Positions 1 to 5,794 of a stretch of DNA of 7,629 bases are shown here, piece after piece. Under the pieces are notes generated by a model. The model did not search any database. It was given only the letters and a program-made list of their open reading frames with translations, and was not told the origin of the DNA. Position 1 is the first letter of the stretch; the number at the start of each line of letters is the position of its first letter. This DNA is from Phycisphaerales bacterium (GTDB taxonomy: Bacteria; Planctomycetota; Phycisphaerae; Sedimentisphaerales; Anaerohalosphaeraceae): NCBI GenBank assembly GCA_011055475.1, contig DSDH01000353.1:1-7629 (forward strand), read 5' to 3'. The translations under genes and the position numbers were made by a program.

Positions 1-12
1 ATACTATATAAC

Positions 13-38
13 ACAGGAGGTTTGCGTTGCAAACCTGT
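13..38 (+). promoter_or_regulatory. Leader stem-loop overlapping an AGGAGG, upstream of the C10 peptidase gene
   Basis: AGGTTTGC (18-25) and GCAAACCT (29-36) form a perfect 8-bp inverted repeat around a 3-nt GTT loop. ACAG (13-16) and CTGT (35-38) allow an alternative outer pairing. An AGGAGG (15-20) overlaps the left arm, so it would be partly hidden if the RNA folds. The 14 bases before it are AT-rich (TACTATATAAC), which is striking in this GC-rich region and could hold a -10 element; any -35 would be outside or at the edge of the window. The hairpin could be a 5' UTR element or the tail of something upstream. Base pairing is seen directly; a regulatory role is inference. Confidence 0.35.
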
Positions 39-47
39 TCGATCTGA
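27..47 (+). other. Possible 6-codon leader ORF (TTG start)
   Basis: AGGAGG at 15-20 is followed after 6 nt by TTG (27-29), which opens a six-codon frame reading MQTCSI and stopping at TGA (45-47). This is the best Shine-Dalgarno spacing in the leader, whereas the real gene at 72 has only a weak GGAG. The mini-ORF is in the same frame as the downstream gene, and the TGA closes that frame upstream of ATG 72. It may be a chance reading. It has no run of a single amino-acid codon that would suggest classical attenuation. Confidence 0.15.
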
Positions 48-54
48 CGGTCGC

Positions 55-58
55 GGAG
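55..58 (+). promoter_or_regulatory. Weak ribosome binding site for the C10 peptidase gene
   Basis: GGAG at 55-58 is the only purine-rich Shine-Dalgarno-like stretch near ATG 72. The 13-nt spacer is longer than usual. An in-frame TGA at 45-47 and the absence of ATG/GTG/TTG between it and 72 rule out an earlier start. A later start at the ATG around 138 would remove the basic n-region of the signal peptide, so 72 is preferred. Confidence 0.35.
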
Positions 59-71
59 AACCCGTACCACG

Positions 72-2834
72 ATGAAGCGTTTGTTGGACTACCACAAGAG
101 GGTGCGGTGCGCGGTCGTCGTACTCGGCCTGTGCGGTATGGTTCTGGTCGGCGGTGCTTGGGCCGCGCCGGTCTCCTCCCATCGGGCCGAACAGGTCGTT
201 CGAGGGTGGCTGCACATCAAGGGGCGGACCGCCCTTGGGCTCGAAGCGAGGCACAAACGCATCGGCCCCGCCAGCACGTACTATGGCCCACGCGGCGAAT
301 GCCTGTACCACGTCGTACCGCTTGAGCCCCAAGGCTTCGTGATTGTCGCGGGCGACGACCAGGCCGAGCCGGTCATCGCGTTTTCGATGGCCGGGCGATT
401 CGAACCTTCAGCGGGAGTCCCGCTGGCGGACGTGCTCGAACGCGACCTGTCACGCCGCTTTGCGACGGCCGCGGACCGTCTGCGACAACGGTCCGTCCCC
501 TCACGGATCCCCCGACGCTGGGAGCAGTTGCAGGAGGCCGACGACATCCCCCAGCCGCCCAGCGATCCCATCACCAACATGACCGACCTGGACGATGTCC
601 GCGTGCCGCCGCTGGTGGCCAGCACGTGGGGCCAGACGACCGTGGGCAATTACATCAACGGGTTGAGTCTCTACAACTACTACACGGGGCCCTACGAAGA
701 CGGCAACTCAAACAACTATCCCTGCGGCTGTGTGGCCACGTCCATGGTCCAACTGATGCGATACCACGAACACCCCACCGCCAGTCCCTGGTACTTCAAT
801 TATGGTCTGATGCCGCTGGTTCCCAAAAGCACGATCACTCTGGCCCAGCGACAGGAGATCGGACGGTTCTGCTTCGCCGCCGCCGAGGCGGTTGATACCC
901 AGTACGGCGCATCCGGGTCCAGCGCCAGTCTGTACGACGCGGCGCACGAGCTGGTCGATACGTTTGGCTTCGGTCAGGGCATCTACGGCTATAATCAGGG
1001 CAACAACATCGGCGCCGCGGTCTTACTGCAAATGATCAACCCCAATCTCGATGCCCGCCTGCCTGTGCTACTGGGTCTGGACGGCGCGAGCGGCGGACAC
1101 GCGGTGGTCTGCGACGGTTACGGGTATGACGCCGGCACGTTGTACCACCACCTGAACATGGGCTGGAGCGGTCTGTCCGATGTGTGGTACGCCTTGCCGG
1201 ACGTCGATGCCACGTATCACGAATTCAACACGGTGGACGTGTGCGTGTACAATCTCTTCACGTCCGGGACGGGTCAGGTGGTCAGCGGACGCGTCACGGA
1301 TCCGTTTGGCGCGCCGCTGTCGGGGGTGTCCATGGGCCTGTCCGCCCGCGGCTCGACCTTTTCGACCCTGACCGATCTTCGCGGGGTGTACGGCCAGAGA
1401 CAGCTTCCCAGCAATACCAACGTTACGATCACCCCTTCCAAGCGAGACTGGACGTTCACCGCGCGAACCGTGAAGACGGGTTGGAGCATTCAGAGAACTC
1501 AAACCTGCGGGAACCTCTGGGCTGTGGACTTCGTGGGGTACCCGGCGGTCGGGCTGATCCGGTTTGACCGCGAGGTGTATGTCGCGGGGCAGACCGTGAC
1601 GATTCAATTGGCCGACGCCGCACTGATCGGACGCCAACAGTACGACGTGCTCGTTACCACGACCGCCGGGGACCAGGAAAGCGTACAGTTGACCGAAACC
1701 GCGACCAATTCCGGCGCGTTCGAGGGCTCGATTCCCACCGCCGAGGCCGGGTGGATCGCCGGCGATGGTGTGCTGCAGGTCTGGGATGGCCAGACGCTGA
1801 CGGTGACGTATCCGGATGGGACCACGACGGACAGCGCGACCATCGAGGGCACCGCGACACTCGAGCCACCCACCGCCTACGGGCAGCTCGCATACGTCCC
1901 GACGGGACAGGCAACGACCATCCTTCTGGAGGTCGAGGATGATGGTTTCCCGCAGCAGATCCTGCACTGCGTGGTGACATCGCTGCCTGCATACGGCATT
2001 CTCAAGGACGCACAAGGGCGGACAATCACGACCGACGACCTGCCCTACACGTTGCCGCAGCAGGGACGTACGGTCGATTACACCCCTGGCGATTGTTTTG
2101 TCGGTCTGGACGAGTTTGCGTTTGTCGCCGACGATGGCGGCGATGCTCCGCAAGGGGGTTGGAGCGATCCGGCGGGGATCACGGTCGCGGCCGCGGCGGT
2201 GATGGGTACGCATTTCGAGCAAGGGCTGCCCGCCGGCTGGCAGGTGATCGACGGGTACGCCGACGGCATGACCTGGCAATGGTCCGATGCCGAAGGTTAC
2301 GCCATGATGCTCGTGGACAGCGACGCCGCGGGCAAGGTCTGGATGGACGAGCAGCTCATCAGCCCGCCGGTCGACTGCTCGGCCTTTCAGGTAGTCAAGC
2401 TGGTCTACGACCATGATTTTTACTTCAATGAAGACGAGATCGGCGACGTGGACGTGCGGGTCGATGGCGGCCCGTGGCAGCGGGTTCGGCGCTATCAAGG
2501 TGCGGATGACTGGGCGGTGGTCGAGCTGGATGTCTCCAACGTGGCCGCGGGCCGCGCCAACGTCCAAATCCGCTGGCGCTACCACAACGCCTTCTGGGAC
2601 TGGTACTGGGCCCTGTTTTCGGTGGGGGTCCTGGGCTCACCGTCGGCGGTGCCCGGTGACGTCAATGCGGACTGCCGCGTCAATCTGAGCGATTTCGCCC
2701 GATTGGCCGCATCCTGGAACACCATCGAACAGAATCCGGCCTGGGACGGGGCGTGCGATCTGGCCGAACCCCGCGGCCTAATCAACGTGGAGGACCTGCA
2801 GGTTTTGGTCGATTATTGGCTGAGTGGACCGTGA
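72..2834 (+). CDS. Secreted C10 (streptopain-like) cysteine peptidase with C-terminal dockerin
   Basis: A 920-residue pre-pro-enzyme predicted to cut proteins outside the cytoplasm. Residues 1-31 form a signal peptide (basic n-region, hydrophobic AVVVLGL.GMVLVGG, AWA|AP cleavage). Residues about 33-135 resemble the Spi-type prodomain of streptopain, including the GFVIVAGDD motif. Residues about 178-395 are the family C10 catalytic domain: oxyanion glutamine Q188 in STWGQ, nucleophile C220 in CGCVATSMVQLMRYH, histidine H343 in GGHAVV, and N362/W365 in HLNMGWSG. All key residues are present, so it should be active. Streptopain itself is only about 400 residues; the rest is added modules: a carboxypeptidase-regulatory-like beta-sandwich (about 402-488), a domain with the TETATNSGAFEGSI signature (493-595), an Ig/cadherin-like domain (599-707), a MAM/jelly-roll-like beta domain (711-855) and a type I dockerin (859-918). 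Dockerin loop 1 is canonical (D863, N865, D867, N871, D874); loop 2 (D896 to D908) is degenerate with one extra residue. The next gene follows after 26 nt. C10 assignment is firm; the module names are weaker. Confidence 0.9.
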   Translation: MKRLLDYHKRVRCAVVVLGLCGMVLVGGAWAAPVSSHRAEQVVRGWLHIKGRTALGLEARHKRIGPASTYYGPRGECLYHVVPLEPQGFVIVAGDDQAEPVIAFSMAGRFEPSAGVPLADVLERDLSRRFATAADRLRQRSVPSRIPRRWEQLQEADDIPQPPSDPITNMTDLDDVRVPPLVASTWGQTTVGNYINGLSLYNYYTGPYEDGNSNNYPCGCVATSMVQLMRYHEHPTASPWYFNYGLMPLVPKSTITLAQRQEIGRFCFAAAEAVDTQYGASGSSASLYDAAHELVDTFGFGQGIYGYNQGNNIGAAVLLQMINPNLDARLPVLLGLDGASGGHAVVCDGYGYDAGTLYHHLNMGWSGLSDVWYALPDVDATYHEFNTVDVCVYNLFTSGTGQVVSGRVTDPFGAPLSGVSMGLSARGSTFSTLTDLRGVYGQRQLPSNTNVTITPSKRDWTFTARTVKTGWSIQRTQTCGNLWAVDFVGYPAVGLIRFDREVYVAGQTVTIQLADAALIGRQQYDVLVTTTAGDQESVQLTETATNSGAFEGSIPTAEAGWIAGDGVLQVWDGQTLTVTYPDGTTTDSATIEGTATLEPPTAYGQLAYVPTGQATTILLEVEDDGFPQQILHCVVTSLPAYGILKDAQGRTITTDDLPYTLPQQGRTVDYTPGDCFVGLDEFAFVADDGGDAPQGGWSDPAGITVAAAAVMGTHFEQGLPAGWQVIDGYADGMTWQWSDAEGYAMMLVDSDAAGKVWMDEQLISPPVDCSAFQVVKLVYDHDFYFNEDEIGDVDVRVDGGPWQRVRRYQGADDWAVVELDVSNVAAGRANVQIRWRYHNAFWDWYWALFSVGVLGSPSAVPGDVNADCRVNLSDFARLAASWNTIEQNPAWDGACDLAEPRGLINVEDLQVLVDYWLSGP

Positions 2835-2848
2835 TACGTTCCAAAAAC

Positions 2849-2854
2849 GGAAGG
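2849..2854 (+). promoter_or_regulatory. Ribosome binding site that fixes a TTG start
   Basis: GGAAGG at 2849-2854 lies 6 nt before TTG 2861. The in-frame TGA at 2855-2857 rules out any earlier start. TTG 2861 gives the basic n-region CERRRR needed for export. The next in-frame TTG codons (2897, 2906) would cut into the signal peptide and have no comparable site upstream. Confidence 0.6.
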
Positions 2855-2860
2855 TGATTC

Positions 2861-5725
2861 TTGCCGTGCATTTGTGAGAGGCGGCGCAGAGCAGGGTTGC
2901 TCGGTTTGTGGGTAGGCTTGGTCGCCGTCTGTGGCTTGGCATGGCTGACGGTCCGGGCCGAGCCGGTGAACTGGCTGGCCCGGAGCGGCTTCGAACGGCC
3001 GCAGGACCTGGACCGCTTCGAACGCCTGACGGCAAAGGACCGGATCGTCTATCGTCGCGTCCGGCGGATCGGCGAGGCGCTGGTGCAACGCGACTTCGTC
3101 GCCTATCACTTCGACGACAAGGGACGCCTGCTCGATTTTCGCGTCCATTGGCGGGATGACCTGCCTGAGACCCTGCCCCCCGTCATCGACCGCCAAAGAC
3201 TGGCCGCCGTGGTCGATGGTGAGGTGCGCTACGCCGGTCTGTTCTACCTGGCGCCGGACTGTGAGGTGACGCCGATTGATCCGCTTCCAAAGAACCCGTG
3301 CTGGGTTGTGGAGACCTTGCGTAGCGGCCGCATCGAGGGGGTGGTGGTCGATGCGGTGGAGGGCCGCATACTTGGCGCAGCCGTGCCGCCGCCGTACGAG
3401 GCCGTCTCCTTTTCCGGGCCGATCAACATCTCCGAATGCAGCAGCGCCTGGACAAGCTGGTACCAGAACGCGGCCGACTGGTTTGATCGGATGGGCTACC
3501 CCACACAACGCGTGCGGTACCCGGGCCAGGCCACCGTTCAGGGGCACATCCAATCCTACGAGACCGCCTTGTTCTACGAGATGGGCCACGGGGGCGCGAC
3601 CAGCTTCACCAATGGCTGCAGCGACGCCACCTCCGCTGCGGAAATCGCCAACTGGTTGATCGACTACCCGCCGATGCCGTTTGCCTTCATCGGAAGCTGC
3701 GGTGGCATGTGCAGTACCGGACCGGGCACCTTGTCGCATGCCTTCCGTAAGGGTTCCGAGGAGCGGACCGCCACCGTCGGCTATTGCGGCATGGCCGACG
3801 ATCCCTGCAAGACGGATTGTTGGTACGGGGGCTACACCGTGTCGTGGCAGGAGCGGATGTTTGAGCTGCTCAGCCAGGGGCGGACGCTGGGCGAGGCGTT
3901 CGAGGGGACCAACCTGGACTATCCGGCTTGTGCCGCGGGCGCGTGTTTTCGGCTGGCCGGCGACGAGAACCTTACACTGACGCCCAAGGTCCGCCGCCGC
4001 GTGGATATCACGATCTACGTGGATGCCTCGGCGACGGGGGCCGACGATGGCAGCTCCTGGGCCGATGCGTACCGCGAACTACGCGACGCGATGGCCGTCA
4101 CGGCCCCGGGGGATCGCATTTACGTGGCGCAAGGTGTCTATCGACCGGCCTCGCCCGGCGGCGATCGTGGTCGGTCGTTCCATCTGCCTGAAGGAGTGCA
4201 GTTGCTCGGCGGGTTTCCGCCGGGCGGCGGCGATGAGGCCGACCGCGATCCCAATCGATTCGAGACTATTCTGTGCGGTGACCTGAATGGCGACGACGGG
4301 CCGGACTTCGCCAATCGTGGCGAGAATGCCTACCACGTCATCATTGCCGCCGGTGGAGACGTGGGTACGGTGCTGGACGGTGTGACGATCCGCCGGGGCA
4401 ACGCCGATGCGCCCTATCAAATCGACACCAGCGGTTTCGCCCAGGCCGGGGGCGGGATGGTCGTCATCGGCGGCGGCCTGAGCGTTATTGACTGTCACTT
4501 CATCGAGAATGCCGCCCGTTCGGACCAGACCAGTTGGGGCGGGGGCGTGTATGCCTCCCCCGGCGCCCGGCCGGCCTTTGAGCGTTGCCGGTTTGAGCGG
4601 AACGTCGCCGTTGTCGGTGCCGCTCTGTACGGCACGCCGGGCCGCCTGGTGGACTGTCTTCTTGAGGGCAATCGTGCAGGCCGAAATGGTGGCGGTATGT
4701 ACCTGGTCGGCGGCGCGGGCGACCTGGATATCAGCGGGTGCCGCTTCGCGCGCAATGAGGCCGACCAGGATGGCGGGGGCGTCTACATGATCGACGCCGG
4801 CGCCGGGCCACGCCTGCTGGCTTGCATCTTCGAGGGCAATCGGGCGGGACGGTTTGGTGGGGCCATCTGCGGCGATGAGGCCGGCATGCGCGTCGACCGG
4901 TCGCGGTTCGTGAGCAATCAGGCCCCACGGGGAGCCGCCGTATACGCCATCGACGTGGAGGCGACGATCGGGCATGGCCTGTTCGCCCGAAACAGGGCCG
5001 GCGATTCGGGCGGCGCGATCCATGCCGTCCGCGGTTGGCTGACCCTTCGCCAGTGCACGATGGCCGGCAATGAGGCCTCACAGACCGGTGGGGCCCTTGC
5101 CGCAAGTGGTTCGCGTGTCGATGTAATGAACTGCATTCTCTGGGATGACCACGCGCCGGCGGGGGCGGAGCTTTGGCTGGGAGATGGCGCCGACATGCTC
5201 AGCCTCTACAACAATGTAGCCGGTGGTCGCGGTGGGCTGATGGCGGAAGACGCCGCGTCGGTGCAGTGGGGGCCGGGCAACATCGACGTTGATCCCCTGT
5301 TTGCCTCGGCCGAAACCGACGATTACCACCTGCAAAGCGCTGCGGGGCGGTGGGACTCCACTCTGTCCCAATGGGTCCTTGACGCGGCAACGAGCCGCTG
5401 CATCGACGCGGGCAATCCCGGAACAGACCTGCACGAAGAGCTTGTGACGATTCCGGGCACCTCGGCAGATCACCGTAACCTGCGGGTCAACATGGGCATG
5501 TATGGAGGCACGACCGAGGCCAGCCTGTGCCCGGTCGGGTGGGCGCTGTTGAGCGACATGACCAACGATGGCACGACGGACCTGGAGGATCTGGCGATCT
5601 TGACCACGTACTGGCAGGCTACCGGCGACGACCTGCCGGCCGATATGGTTCGCGACAGGGGGGTCAACCTCGCCGATCTGGCCGTCCTGGCCGGTGACTG
5701 GCTGGCCGTCACGCCCTGGCACTGA
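2861..5725 (+). CDS. Secreted caspase-like (clan CD) peptidase, beta-helix and dockerin protein
   Basis: A 954-residue exported protein, TTG start. Residues 1-33 are a signal peptide (RRRR n-region, VRA|EP cleavage). Residues about 57-175 look like a PepSY/FTP-type inhibitory propeptide, ending with PCWVVETL...VVVDAVEGRILG. Residues about 183-375 carry the pattern of clan CD peptidases: a strand then HG (ALFYEMGHGG, H243), a helix (TSAAEIANWL), a strand then Cys (PFAFIGSCGG, C280), a following SHAFRKG helix and a terminal RLAGDENLTL that resembles the 'LLGDP' end of gingipain domains. C284 is an alternative nucleophile. Residues about 384-880 begin with IYVDASATGADDGSSW and form a right-handed parallel beta-helix with repeated C-x-F-x-x-N...GGG(V/I)Y rungs, then NMGMYGGT. 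Residues 896-949 are a type I dockerin, with ligand positions D899, D903, D907, D910 and D928, D932, N936, D939. It probably shares an operon with the C10 gene. Beta-helix and dockerin are confident. The peptidase reading is my inference; without it this is a beta-helix protein of unknown role. Confidence 0.8.
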   Translation: MPCICERRRRAGLLGLWVGLVAVCGLAWLTVRAEPVNWLARSGFERPQDLDRFERLTAKDRIVYRRVRRIGEALVQRDFVAYHFDDKGRLLDFRVHWRDDLPETLPPVIDRQRLAAVVDGEVRYAGLFYLAPDCEVTPIDPLPKNPCWVVETLRSGRIEGVVVDAVEGRILGAAVPPPYEAVSFSGPINISECSSAWTSWYQNAADWFDRMGYPTQRVRYPGQATVQGHIQSYETALFYEMGHGGATSFTNGCSDATSAAEIANWLIDYPPMPFAFIGSCGGMCSTGPGTLSHAFRKGSEERTATVGYCGMADDPCKTDCWYGGYTVSWQERMFELLSQGRTLGEAFEGTNLDYPACAAGACFRLAGDENLTLTPKVRRRVDITIYVDASATGADDGSSWADAYRELRDAMAVTAPGDRIYVAQGVYRPASPGGDRGRSFHLPEGVQLLGGFPPGGGDEADRDPNRFETILCGDLNGDDGPDFANRGENAYHVIIAAGGDVGTVLDGVTIRRGNADAPYQIDTSGFAQAGGGMVVIGGGLSVIDCHFIENAARSDQTSWGGGVYASPGARPAFERCRFERNVAVVGAALYGTPGRLVDCLLEGNRAGRNGGGMYLVGGAGDLDISGCRFARNEADQDGGGVYMIDAGAGPRLLACIFEGNRAGRFGGAICGDEAGMRVDRSRFVSNQAPRGAAVYAIDVEATIGHGLFARNRAGDSGGAIHAVRGWLTLRQCTMAGNEASQTGGALAASGSRVDVMNCILWDDHAPAGAELWLGDGADMLSLYNNVAGGRGGLMAEDAASVQWGPGNIDVDPLFASAETDDYHLQSAAGRWDSTLSQWVLDAATSRCIDAGNPGTDLHEELVTIPGTSADHRNLRVNMGMYGGTTEASLCPVGWALLSDMTNDGTTDLEDLAILTTYWQATGDDLPADMVRDRGVNLADLAVLAGDWLAVTPWH
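3407..3985 (+). other. Candidate clan CD (caspase/gingipain/CHAT-like) catalytic region
   Basis: This covers residues about 183-375 of the second protein. The His codon (H243, CAC at 3587-3589) and Cys codon (C280, TGC at 3698-3700) sit 37 residues apart, each just after a hydrophobic strand, as in clan CD peptidases. The region has nine cysteines (193, 253, 280, 284, 309, 316, 320, 357, 362), suggesting disulfides in an oxidising compartment and making the choice of nucleophile uncertain. Specificity cannot be read. Motif order is seen directly; family membership is inferred without a profile search. Confidence 0.6.
4478..5155 (+). repeat. Beta-helix rungs: degenerate C-x-F-x-x-N / GG(A/G)-(I/V) protein repeats
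   Basis: Degenerate protein-level repeats with a period of about 23-31 residues lie between residues 540 and 765. Anchor residues are C545, C576, C599, C627, C655, the RFVSN rung near 682-686, the LFARN rung near 707-711, C732 and C758. Most rungs continue with an Asn-Xaa-Ala stretch and a GGGVY, GGGMY, GGAIC or GGAIH turn. This is the pattern of right-handed parallel beta-helices and resembles chlamydial polymorphic outer-membrane protein repeats. The DNA copies are diverged, so this is not a recent tandem duplication. Confidence 0.7.
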
Positions 5726-5733
5726 GGCCATCC

Positions 5734-5766
5734 AGCAGGGGCGGGGTGCCGCCCCGTTTGCCTGCT
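5734..5766 (+). terminator. Stem-loop ending the dockerin-protease unit
   Basis: GGGGCGG (5738-5744) and CCGCCCC (5749-5755) pair perfectly around a GGTG loop, and AGCA (5734-5737) can pair with TGCT (5763-5766) outside a GTTTGCC bulge. The stem begins about 12 nt after the TGA of the second + strand gene and is followed by GTTT. The T-run is short, so termination efficiency by the intrinsic mechanism is uncertain. It lies between two convergent genes and could also act on ileS transcripts. Confidence 0.5.
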
Positions 5767-5773
5767 CTAAACG

Positions 5774-5783
5774 CCCGCGCGGG
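5774..5783 (-). terminator. Short GC palindrome just past the ileS stop
   Basis: CCCGCGCGGG is a perfect 10-bp palindrome 11 nt beyond the ileS stop codon. Read on the - strand it is followed by CGTTTAG. The stem can only be about 3 bp around a 4-nt loop, which is weak. The stronger stem at 5734-5766 lies just beyond it and may be the real end for ileS. Confidence 0.2.
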
Positions 5784-5794
5784 TCAGGGCCACG

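Noticed and set aside
72..166. Lipoprotein signal peptide for the C10 protein (LGLC at residues 18-21)
   Set aside because: The residue before Cys is Leu, not Gly/Ala/Ser as a lipobox needs, and a good AWA|AP signal peptidase I site follows.
1068..2585. A 505-codon open frame on the - strand inside the C10 peptidase gene
   Set aside because: It lies fully antisense to a gene with clear domains throughout. High GC and third-position bias leave long stop-free antisense frames, and its translation shows no recognisable domain.
2813..3739. A 308-codon - strand open frame spanning the junction of the two + strand genes
   Set aside because: It is antisense to the dockerin end, the signal peptide and the propeptide/peptidase region of real genes, and its composition is low in domain-like pattern.
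4478..5155. Recent DNA tandem repeats or a CRISPR-like array in the Gly-rich region
   Set aside because: The repetition exists only at protein level with variable spacing (23-31 residues). The DNA units are diverged and lie in one continuous reading frame.
4013..5503. Calling the beta-helix a pectate lyase or other polysaccharide lyase
   Set aside because: The fold is shared by many non-enzymatic surface proteins, and I could not identify a catalytic residue set.
4079..5731. Two - strand open frames (314 and 217 codons) under the beta-helix and dockerin region
   Set aside because: They mirror the Gly-rich beta-helix codons; the + strand frame has the coherent repeats and dockerin.
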